From Litoribacterium kuwaitense (GTDB lineage Bacteria; Bacillota; Bacilli; Bacillales; DSM-28697): a stretch of DNA of 64,000 nucleotides. The stretch spans positions 36,147 through 100,146 of the forward strand of contig NZ_JAALFC010000009.1 in the NCBI RefSeq assembly GCF_011058155.1, read 5' to 3'. Both the position numbers and the translations under genes were made by a program. How positions within the stretch are numbered: the first letter of the stretch is position 1; each line of letters begins with the position of its first letter. Of the stretch, positions 54,741-62,350 are shown piece after piece. Under the pieces are notes generated by a model, which was not told the origin of the DNA, made no database searches, and was given only the letters and a program-made list of their open reading frames with translations.

Positions 54741-55078
54741 GTTGAAGAAGAGGCTTTTTTACAGACAAGGTCTTACAGGTCACTGTCTTTCGTAGACACC
54801 CCCATCGTTGGTTAGCGACGTGTGATCGCAAAACTAAAAGATGCAAGTACGGACAGACAGATGCTTTTGTCCCTTTCAGACATCCTGATTTGGATAAGAA
54901 AAGCGATACTGCTTTACCTTCCAGAACGGGTCTGCTGTAATTAAACCTCTCTTCGTTGTTTAGATTATCCAGACATGACTGGAATTATTCATTTTTTTGC
55001 TTTATAAGGTTTGTTTCGTTTTTTGCTTGTTTTTTTGATACGATAAGAGAAAGTTTGACTTGATGGAGGGAAGACACA
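54741..55078. other. Intergenic region before ecsA
   Basis: No gene seen. The last 70 bp are T-rich on the plus strand and should contain the ecs promoter, but no canonical pair is evident. Confidence 0.45.
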
Positions 55079-55822
55079 ATGTCCTCATTATTATCGATAC
55101 AGTCTTTAACTGGTGGGTACACACATACGAATGTCTTAAAAGATGTCACATTTGATATTAAAGCCGGCGAAATGGTCGCGTTAATTGGACTTAATGGTGC
55201 AGGAAAGAGTACAACGATAAAACATATCATCGGTCTAATGGAGGCAAAAAAAGGCCACGTCTTTATTAACGGTGAATCGTTTGTGCAATCTCCTGAGAGC
55301 TACCGACACCAATTTACATATGTTCCCGAAACGCCTTTATTGTATGACGAGCTGACGCTTCAGGAGCATCTTGAATTAACAGCGATGGCTTACGGTGTAG
55401 AGAAGAGCGTGTTTGAACAGCGGGTACCGTCACTTTTAAAAGAATTTCGCATGGAGAAGCGTTTAAATTGGTTTCCGGTCCATTTCTCTAAAGGAATGCG
55501 TCAAAAGGTCATGATCATGTGTGCGTTGCTCGTTGAACCATCTTTATATATCGTTGACGAACCTTTTGTTGGACTTGATCCGGTTGGAATCCAATCTTTT
55601 TTAACGATGATGCGTGAAAGAAAAGAAGCTGGCGCCGGTATTTTAATGTCGACACATATTTTGTCAACGGCCGAAAGGTATTGTGATCGTTTTGTCATTC
55701 TTCATGAAGGCACAGTACGAGCATTTGGAACATTAGATGAGTTGCGCCAGCAAATGAATATGCCTGAAGCGACACTCGATGATATGTATTTAAAACTGAC
55801 GACTGAGGATGAAACGGTATGA
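55079..55822 (+). CDS. ecsA: ABC transporter ATPase EcsA
   Basis: 247 residues. Walker A GLNGAGKST near residue 38, Q-loop YVPETPLLYDELTLQEHL, a signature replaced by FSKGMRQKVMIMCAL (SKGMR instead of SGGQR, as in EcsA), Walker B YIVDEPFVGLD and H-loop STHILS. Ecs affects protein secretion, regulated intramembrane proteolysis and competence in B. subtilis. GGAGGGAAGACACA precedes ATG. The stop overlaps ecsB by 4 bp. Confidence 0.93.
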   Translation: MSSLLSIQSLTGGYTHTNVLKDVTFDIKAGEMVALIGLNGAGKSTTIKHIIGLMEAKKGHVFINGESFVQSPESYRHQFTYVPETPLLYDELTLQEHLELTAMAYGVEKSVFEQRVPSLLKEFRMEKRLNWFPVHFSKGMRQKVMIMCALLVEPSLYIVDEPFVGLDPVGIQSFLTMMRERKEAGAGILMSTHILSTAERYCDRFVILHEGTVRAFGTLDELRQQMNMPEATLDDMYLKLTTEDETV

Positions 55823-57033
55823 ATAACATCCATGATCTATGGAAAAGTCGTCTGAAAGGAACTGTACGTGAGCTAGCTCGTTACGGCAAGTATATTTTTA
55901 ACGATCACTTTAAATTTGCGTTGTTGTTTGCCATTGGAGGAGGAGCTTACGTATATCAACAGTGGCTTCAAGCCTTACCTCCAGAATTCCCAACGGTGTT
56001 TGTCTGCGCCATTGTTATGGCGTTCGTTTTATCTTATAGTCCCGTATACACGTTTCTTAAATCGGCTGATATCGTGTTTATGCTTCCTTTAGAAAAGCAA
56101 ATGGGATCGTATTTTTTCAAATCAGGAGGAGTCAGTTTTACGCTTCAAGCGTATGTGCTTATCATCGCCTTGGCTGCTCTTGCGCCCTTGTATTTAGCGA
56201 CCGAGGGTGATGGACAAATGCTTCTGCTGGCTATTGGTGCAGCTGTACTGACAAAGATTTGGAATTTGGCCTCGGAGTGGGAGCTTTCTTATTATGTAGA
56301 TTGGCGCATTCGAGCAGGAGAAAAGCTCGTTCGATTTACATTAAACGTCGTCTTCATGTTTTTTATATTCTCCGGAAGTTATTGGTTTGCCATCGTGATC
56401 GTACTGCTTATGCTTCTTTTGTATTTGTATATGAAAAGCAGTCGTAAACAACGATCGTTAAAGTGGGACCTTCTTATAGAGCAAGAGCAAGGACGAATGA
56501 AACTGTTTTACCGGATTGCGAACCTTTTTACAGATGTCCCTTCTGTGCAAGATAGAGCACGGCGAAGAAAGTATATGGATTGGGTCGTTAAACGTATCCC
56601 TTTTCAGCAGACAGCGACATATCGGTATTTGTATTGGCGTACGTTTTTAAGAACCGGAGAATACTTTGGCATTACATTACGTTTAATGGTCGTAGGCGCC
56701 CTTTTGATTTGGTGGCTTCCTTACGCCGTTGCTAAAATCGCTGTGGCGATTCTGTTTATTTATTTTATTGGTTTTCAGCTCAGTACGCTTTCCCGACATC
56801 ACCGTGAGAAAATTTGGCTGTCCATTTATCCTGTATCTGAAGATGTCAAAGCACGTGCACTCGGAAGCGTCATCGAAACGCTGCTTATGACGGCGGCGAT
56901 TTGCATGCCTCTTCCTTTAATCTTTACCAATTGGCTTATCGCTGTTGGAAGTATGGGGATTGGTCTTCTTTTTGCCTTAGCTTATGTACGATTGTATTTG
57001 GCGAAACGAATCCAACAGGCAGTTCGTACGTAA
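55819..57033 (+). CDS. ecsB: ABC transporter membrane subunit EcsB
   Basis: 404 residues with several hydrophobic segments (ALLFAIGGGAYVYQQWLQAL; FTLNVVFMFFIFSGSYWFA and others) and a charged central loop (KSSRKQRSLKWDLLIEQEQ). Position after ecsA with an ATGA overlap and general EcsB pattern (YSPVYTFLKSADIVFMLPLE) support the call. It forms the membrane part of the Ecs transporter; substrate not established. Confidence 0.9.
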   Translation: MNNIHDLWKSRLKGTVRELARYGKYIFNDHFKFALLFAIGGGAYVYQQWLQALPPEFPTVFVCAIVMAFVLSYSPVYTFLKSADIVFMLPLEKQMGSYFFKSGGVSFTLQAYVLIIALAALAPLYLATEGDGQMLLLAIGAAVLTKIWNLASEWELSYYVDWRIRAGEKLVRFTLNVVFMFFIFSGSYWFAIVIVLLMLLLYLYMKSSRKQRSLKWDLLIEQEQGRMKLFYRIANLFTDVPSVQDRARRRKYMDWVVKRIPFQQTATYRYLYWRTFLRTGEYFGITLRLMVVGALLIWWLPYAVAKIAVAILFIYFIGFQLSTLSRHHREKIWLSIYPVSEDVKARALGSVIETLLMTAAICMPLPLIFTNWLIAVGSMGIGLLFALAYVRLYLAKRIQQAVRT

Positions 57034-57083
57034 CGTATTGTATTGTTAGGAAGGGAGCTGTTGTTTGGTTGGATGGACCGTTC

Positions 57084-57818
57084 ATGGAGGATACTCGTTA
57101 CTTAAAATATGTCTTGTTAGAATTAAGAGCGTGGGAGCAGGACATGTTGAAAAAGTCGTCATGGCTTCATCGAACCACAAAGTCAACACAGGTACGCCTA
57201 CAAGCGCTGATTCCTGAAAAAGCCCACCAGGCGCTTACCGATGCAGTCCGCACGATGACTGAAACGTGTTTAACAGGATCAAAATGGACGACAAAGCCTA
57301 AAGACACATTATCATGGTCATTAGAACAGAAGGATCAGAAGGCGAGTGAGGTGTTGCGTCAGTATAAAAAATCAGCTGCCATTGAAGGTGCTGGTACTGG
57401 AGCTGGTGGCATTCTTTTAGGACTTGCCGATTTTCCCTTGCTGTTAGGCATAAAAATGAAGTGTCTCTTTGAAATGGTTTCCTGGTACGGCTTAGATACA
57501 CGTTTGTACGAAGAGCGGCTGTTTATTTTGCATTTATTTCAGCTGGCGTTTTCCAGCGATTCGTATCGAAAACAGCTTTTTCCGGTCGTTAAGCATTGGA
57601 ATCAGCATAAAGAGCGGCTTAAAGAAACTGATTGGCGAGCTTTTCAGCAGGAATATAGGGATCATATTGACCTCGTGAAAATGATGCAAATGCTTCCTGG
57701 CGTCGGTGCAATTGTAGGCGCATATGCCAATTACAACTTGTTAGATGTCCTCGGAAAAACAACGGTGAACGGCTGTCGTTTTCGCATACTTGCTCAAGAA
57801 AAGTTTTCAGAGGAGTAA
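57084..57818 (+). CDS. ecsC: EcsC family protein
   Basis: About 244 residues. The region GAGTGAGGILLGLADFPLLL followed by KMKCLFEMVSWYG and MLPGVGAIVGAYANY near the end are the EcsC-family hallmarks. I start at ATG 57084; TTG 57069, with AGGAAGGGAG upstream, is possible. The upstream part of the open frame overlaps ecsB and is not part of the gene. Third member of the ecs operon; function unknown even in B. subtilis. Confidence 0.88.
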   Translation: MEDTRYLKYVLLELRAWEQDMLKKSSWLHRTTKSTQVRLQALIPEKAHQALTDAVRTMTETCLTGSKWTTKPKDTLSWSLEQKDQKASEVLRQYKKSAAIEGAGTGAGGILLGLADFPLLLGIKMKCLFEMVSWYGLDTRLYEERLFILHLFQLAFSSDSYRKQLFPVVKHWNQHKERLKETDWRAFQQEYRDHIDLVKMMQMLPGVGAIVGAYANYNLLDVLGKTTVNGCRFRILAQEKFSEE

Positions 57819-57941
57819 AGGGTTCAGTCATTGTTACCAACCTTGACAAGTATTGGGTTAACTTGTTTCACCAATGAGGAGATATGTAAAAAGTCGTTGT
57901 TAAGAGGAAAAGCCCTGCTATGACTCGTGCCTGGCACAAAT

Positions 57942-57980
57942 GACAAACCCCTAAACCGTTTTTGGCTTAGGGGCGTTGTC
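57942..57980. terminator. Hairpin shared by convergent ecsC and MFS genes
   Basis: GACAAACCCCTAA and TTAGGGGCGTTGTC pair with one bulge. It includes the MFS stop codon. No long T run on either side. Confidence 0.55.
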
Positions 57981-59186
57981 ATTTTCTGTTTCAGGATCTA
58001 TTAGGAAGCAGCAGCCAACGCCGACCAAGGCTAGACCAGTGAGTGTAAAAAAAAGCCCTTGCTTTGATACGTTCATTAGCACTGCTGTGATCGGTGGAGC
58101 TGCAGCTACGCCGATGAAACGAATGGACGAAAAGATGGCTGTCATCATGCCACGCTCATTTTTATCGATGCCTTCTGTAATAAAAGCATCAAGGCATGGG
58201 AGTGCGGCACCAATACCCAGTCCGCTAAAGAGAAGGCCCGCAAGTAGCCAGTATAGTCCATCAACAAAAGCAAGGCTGAAAACGCCAACGGTTGCCAAAA
58301 TGAGCCCTGCCGTAGTCACCCATTTCATACGTATTTTTGAATGCTTAATCGTTCTACCCGCAAAAAAAGAAGCCCCGCATAATGCCAAAAGCGGCAAGGC
58401 AAGAACAAGCCCTTTTTGAACCCCCATGATCTGATACTGTTCCTCAAGTAGCGTGGATAAATAAAACAATACAGAAAAAATCACGAAAATACATAACCCT
58501 CCGATAGCAAAGACTGCAGTAAGCCAGCGTCCTTCTCTTTTAAAAGTCTTGCGAATGCGCCCGAGATAATCTTTAAGGGGAGGGGGCGAATCGGCGTCCG
58601 AAGGGGGAACTTTAACGAGAAAAACCAACGCCAGGAAAGAAAACAAGCAAAAGATAGGAAAGGCCCAAAAAGGCATAAACCATACCCATAACGCTAACGC
58701 TGCACCTATAATCGGGCTTAGCACTTTACCAAGTGTATTTGACGTTTCAATAATGCCTAACGCATTGGAGACCTCTTCGTCTTTCGTAAACATATCGCCA
58801 ACCATTGGCAGCACGATCGGTGCTGCGCCTGCTGCTCCGATACCTTGTAGAAAACGTCCGCCTAAAATGACCATAAACGCAGCATCATTCATCTTCCAAG
58901 CAGCAAATCCAGCGATAAGACCACCAAGACCAGCAATGACTAAGCTCGGCAAAATGATGATCTTTCGTCCCCATCGGTCGGATAAATAGCCTGCCAAGGG
59001 AATGAGAAGGATGGCGACGATGGAGTAGACGGTTAAAATAAGACTTGATTGAAGTGCACTAATGTTTAACTCTTTTTCGATTGTCGGAAGGACAGGAATC
59101 AACATCGAATTGCCTAGAGTCATAACAAGTGGAATTGAAGCGACAGCCCCTAGCGCAAGCCCGCCATATTGTTTTTTCAATGACAT
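57951..59186 (-). CDS. MFS transporter, DHA1 drug-efflux type
   Basis: 411 residues with 12 predicted membrane segments. YLSDRWGRKIII is the loop 2-3 motif A, and GRFLQGIGAAGAAPIV is motif B/C-like at helices 4-5 (antiporter signature). Typical of proton-driven multidrug efflux proteins of Bacillus. No regulator is adjacent. It is inserted between ecsC and the M20 gene relative to the B. subtilis order. Confidence 0.85.
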   Translation of the reverse strand: MSLKKQYGGLALGAVASIPLVMTLGNSMLIPVLPTIEKELNISALQSSLILTVYSIVAILLIPLAGYLSDRWGRKIIILPSLVIAGLGGLIAGFAAWKMNDAAFMVILGGRFLQGIGAAGAAPIVLPMVGDMFTKDEEVSNALGIIETSNTLGKVLSPIIGAALALWVWFMPFWAFPIFCLFSFLALVFLVKVPPSDADSPPPLKDYLGRIRKTFKREGRWLTAVFAIGGLCIFVIFSVLFYLSTLLEEQYQIMGVQKGLVLALPLLALCGASFFAGRTIKHSKIRMKWVTTAGLILATVGVFSLAFVDGLYWLLAGLLFSGLGIGAALPCLDAFITEGIDKNERGMMTAIFSSIRFIGVAAAPPITAVLMNVSKQGLFFTLTGLALVGVGCCFLIDPETENDNAPKPKTV

Positions 59187-59272
59187 TCCCTCATTTTTCT
59201 GAGATGAACATAGTGTTTGCTGAAGTCTTTGCTTTATTCATTGTTCATTGAGGGAAAACAAGGGATGCCAAA

Positions 59273-60445
59273 CTATGCTTGTAAATAGGCGAGTGCAGCA
59301 GCAGTTAATGTTTTCGCAGCGATCAGCATGCCTTTTTCATTAATGTCAAATTTAGGGTGATGATGTGGGTAAGGAGTTTGTACCCCCTCAGGCTGTGCCC
59401 CTGTAAAGAAAAATGCGCCGGGGACGTGTTGCAAATAGTACGAAAAGTCTTCAGCTGGCATGACAGGCTTCATATAAGTGACGTCTTCTATGTCGGGTAC
59501 TGTTGCTGCCCCTTTTTTAACAAAATCAATGGCTTTTGCATCATTGACAACGGCAGGGTAGCTCCGAGTATAGGTCAGATGAATATCGACATCATTATTT
59601 AAAGCTGTCCCTTGGCAAATGCGCCGAACCTCTTGCTCGACACGATCACGCACATCCGCTTGAAACGTGCGGACGGTACCGCTTAGTTTGACTTGATCGG
59701 CAATAATGTTAAAAGCGTTTTTACTTTCAAAAGAGCCAATGGTTAGTACCGCAGAATTGAGCGGATTGATGCTCCGACTTACGACAGTTTGTAAATTGGT
59801 GACTAGCTGTGAGGCTGCAAGGATGGCGTCTTTAGCAAGGTGAGGCTCGGCACCATGTCCGCCTTTTCCTTGTACAACAATATCGATACGGTCCGCTGCC
59901 GCCATCATCGGCCCCGGCGTCACCTGAACCGTTCCAGTCGGTGTTGTTGACCAGAGGTGGGTTCCGAAAATCATATCGACTCCTTCTAAACAGCCGTCTT
60001 CAATCATTTGTTTTGCCCCTCCTGGATGAAGCTCTTCAGCGTGCTGATGAATGAGAACGATTGTGCCTTTTAAGTCTTCCTTGTGTTGCCAAAAGGCTTC
60101 AGCTACATGCAGTAATGTTGACGTATGGGCATCATGACCGCATGCATGCATAACCCCTGGGACAGTTGATTTGTAAGGTACATCTTTTTCGTCTTGGATC
60201 GGAAGTGCGTCAAAATCGGCACGTAAGGCAACCGTTTTGCCTCGGTGCTTTCCGTCAATCGTCGCCACAACACCGTTGCCACCGACGTGTTCTCGAAAGG
60301 GAATACCCAATTTTCTGTAAGTTTCAACGATTTTTTCGGTGGTGTTTTTTTCTTGGAACGAGAGCTCAGGATGCTGATGGAAGTATCTTCTTATATCAAC
60401 CATGCTCATAAACATCTCGTCAAGTGTAGTAAACATGTTTTGCAA
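59273..60445 (-). CDS. M20-family amidohydrolase (YhaA-like)
   Basis: About 390 residues of the aminoacylase/carboxypeptidase branch of M20 metallopeptidases. Metal ligands are visible: Cys/His in HACGHDAHTS near 95, Glu pair in HAEELHPGG near 130 and a His near GTHLWSTTPTG, then GKGGHGAEPHLAKD (dimerisation domain) and MPAEDFSYYLQHVPG near the end. TTG 60445 has AAGGGG eight bases upstream; a frame to 60568 overlaps the divergent gene and is not used. Synteny with ecs supports YhaA orthology. It hydrolyses N-acyl amino acids or similar amides; substrate not known. Confidence 0.88.
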   Translation of the reverse strand: MQNMFTTLDEMFMSMVDIRRYFHQHPELSFQEKNTTEKIVETYRKLGIPFREHVGGNGVVATIDGKHRGKTVALRADFDALPIQDEKDVPYKSTVPGVMHACGHDAHTSTLLHVAEAFWQHKEDLKGTIVLIHQHAEELHPGGAKQMIEDGCLEGVDMIFGTHLWSTTPTGTVQVTPGPMMAAADRIDIVVQGKGGHGAEPHLAKDAILAASQLVTNLQTVVSRSINPLNSAVLTIGSFESKNAFNIIADQVKLSGTVRTFQADVRDRVEQEVRRICQGTALNNDVDIHLTYTRSYPAVVNDAKAIDFVKKGAATVPDIEDVTYMKPVMPAEDFSYYLQHVPGAFFFTGAQPEGVQTPYPHHHPKFDINEKGMLIAAKTLTAAALAYLQA

Positions 60446-60557
60446 AAGATCGACCCCTTTCTTTCTTGGCATTGTATCATACGAACAGAACATGTTTGAT
60501 GAAAAGATGTGTCGGGAAACGGTCATTAAAATATGTTGCCTTAAGGAGTGGAGCAAA

Positions 60558-61070
60558 ATGGCAAGCATTGCTGTTGTGATGACGAGTGAGTTTGAAGATA
60601 TTGAATTTACAGCGCCGAAAAAAAGTTTTCAAGACGCGGGACATACGATGACCGTCATTAGCTTTGCGAAAGGACAAGAACTTAAAGGGAAACAAGGCGA
60701 GGCTGTCGTAACTTCGGACCTAAGCATTGACGAAGCAAACCCTCAACAGTTTGATGCGCTGCTCATTCCGGGCGGATTCTCGCCAGATCAGCTTCGGGCA
60801 GATCATCGATTTGTTTCCTTTGCTAAAGATTTTATGTTTGAGGACAAGCCGGTCTTTGCCATATGTCATGGTCCCCAGCTTCTAATTACGGCAGAAACGT
60901 TGCAAGGACGAAAAGTAACTGGCTATATCTCCATTCAGCAAGATTTAAAATATGCCGGTGCGACGGTGTTTGATAAGGAGGTCGTGACGTGTGGAAATTT
61001 AGTGACGAGTCGTGTGCCGGACGACATCCCTGCCTTTAATCAAGCAAGCTTGGCAAAGCTTGCGAACTAA
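60558..61070 (+). CDS. DJ-1/PfpI family protein (YfkM/YraA-like)
   Basis: 170 residues from ATG 60558, preceded by AAGGAGTGGAGCAAA; the open frame upstream to 60402 overlaps the divergent M20 gene. Nucleophile elbow Cys in VFAICHGPQLL near residue 104, conserved Glu near the N-terminus (EFEDIEFTAP), C-terminal DxxTCGNLVTSR. Such proteins act as glyoxalases/deglycases or stress chaperones. Followed by its own terminator. Confidence 0.88.
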   Translation: MASIAVVMTSEFEDIEFTAPKKSFQDAGHTMTVISFAKGQELKGKQGEAVVTSDLSIDEANPQQFDALLIPGGFSPDQLRADHRFVSFAKDFMFEDKPVFAICHGPQLLITAETLQGRKVTGYISIQQDLKYAGATVFDKEVVTCGNLVTSRVPDDIPAFNQASLAKLAN

Positions 61071-61087
61071 GCAACATTACTTTCTTG

Positions 61088-61121
61088 CTGTACGGTTCAA
61101 TATAACACCGTACAGTTTTTT
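61088..61121 (+). terminator. Terminator of the DJ-1/PfpI gene
   Basis: Perfect nine-bp arms CTGTACGGT and ACCGTACAG, followed by six T. Confidence 0.85.
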
Positions 61122-61227
61122 ATGTTCTATGATGGTGAAACTAAAAGCGATTTTTCCTCAACAAAAAGGAGAATAGATGTGCGTAACGAAGTAGTGGGGG
61201 TTGATTATACGTAAAAGAGGTGAATGA

Positions 61228-61488
61228 TTGACGATGTTAATGCCTATAACGATACCAAAACGAGAAAAACTTTTGCTGTTAGAACAATTTCGTCAAGAAG
61301 TGGAAAAGGAGCTTGGGGAGGATCCCGGCCCTTTCGTTGGAGAACACCTAATGGACTTTATTTTAAAGCAGGCTGGTCCCTACGTGTATAATATGGCCAT
61401 ACAAGACGCACGAATGATGCTCGAAGAGAAATACGACAGTATGGTGGAAGAGTTGTATTCGCTTGAAAAAAGGCATCCTAAACTGTAA
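61228..61488 (+). CDS. DUF2164 family protein
   Basis: 86 residues. IPKREKLLLLEQFRQEVEKE, GEHLMDFILKQAGPYVYNMA and IQDARMMLEEKYDSM follow the DUF2164 pattern (E.L.DF.....GP..YN.AI.DA). TTG 61228 has AAGAGGTGAATGA before it; ATG 61234 is an alternative. Function unknown. Confidence 0.8.
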   Translation: MTMLMPITIPKREKLLLLEQFRQEVEKELGEDPGPFVGEHLMDFILKQAGPYVYNMAIQDARMMLEEKYDSMVEELYSLEKRHPKL

Positions 61489-61603
61489 ACAAAGTGCTAT
61501 TGAAAAAGTTTCGCGCCTTGGTCTTCATCCATGTCATATAAATCTTCATTCGATTTGTTTGGACGAATGTGACCGATGTTAAACGGACAGATCCAAAATC
61601 AAA

Positions 61604-61635
61604 TGTAGACAAAATCAAAAATGATCTTGTCTACA
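61604..61635. repeat. Inverted repeat downstream of the DUF2164 gene
   Basis: Fourteen-bp arms TGTAGACAAAATCA and TGATCTTGTCTACA with one mismatch and a four-base loop. There is no T run after it. A smaller GCCGGC hairpin lies 15 bp to the right, near the end of the hmoB-like gene. Confidence 0.6.
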
Positions 61636-61672
61636 ATGGAGCTGCCGGCTTCTTTGCCGGCGGCGTGAATTT

Positions 61673-62173
61673 TTAAACATCGTCGCTTTCTTCACGATCT
61701 TCTACTGGTTCATGATACACCTTCGTAAAGGATGGTTCAAACAACGAATGAGGTCCTTTTTGTAAAAAATGTTCATCAACTAAAGGGACAGAATGGTACT
61801 GGTAGCTCGTTTCTTTATCCCAGACACTCATAACGACATATTGGTGCCCTTTACGAGGGACGAGAACGTGTATACCGTGCAGTCCTGAACTAGGCTGAAC
61901 CTTTTTATGAAGCTCTCGGTGACGCTGTTCGAAAAGCGGCTGACCTTCTTCAGTAATAGAAAGGTATTGAAAGGCAGCAAAAGCCCCTTGTAACGGTCCA
62001 GCGGAGGACAGTACGTCATACGTTTTTGCCTCCTTAAATTCTTTTGGAGGGGTATCATCGTTTATGACGAGGACAGCTGTCGGTCCGGAAATATAACAGG
62101 CCGTTTCTTTGTCAGGATGAGCCTCTCTCCATTTGCTTAAATAGTGATACGTCCCAATGGAAATGGCGATCAT
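61673..62173 (-). CDS. hmoB: Heme-degrading monooxygenase HmoB-like (YhgC)
   Basis: 166 residues, the same length as B. subtilis HmoB. The C-terminal ABM-fold domain has FQYLSITEEGQPLFEQRH, corresponding to HmoB FxxxxxxVTxEGxPLFExRF, and YVVMSVWDKETSYQYH with conserved Trp. HmoB opens heme to release iron. GAAGGAGTGATAAATT precedes ATG. It is divergent from pbpF, as the yhgC/pbpF pair is neighbouring in B. subtilis. Heme-binding residues were not checked individually. Confidence 0.82.
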   Translation of the reverse strand: MIAISIGTYHYLSKWREAHPDKETACYISGPTAVLVINDDTPPKEFKEAKTYDVLSSAGPLQGAFAAFQYLSITEEGQPLFEQRHRELHKKVQPSSGLHGIHVLVPRKGHQYVVMSVWDKETSYQYHSVPLVDEHFLQKGPHSLFEPSFTKVYHEPVEDREESDDV

Positions 62174-62350
62174 AATTTATCACTCCTTCTTTTTATGCTC
62201 TACCGACAGTTTACCCTTTTTTTTAATGATCCTGCAACCGTTTTTAAGTTTCTATAGGATTTTCCCAATGTCGAAAAAACAAAAAGAGGCTTGATTTTTT
62301 TGGCGATTCATGGGTTAATCGTAGCGGAGCTATAAAAAGGGAGTGGAATA

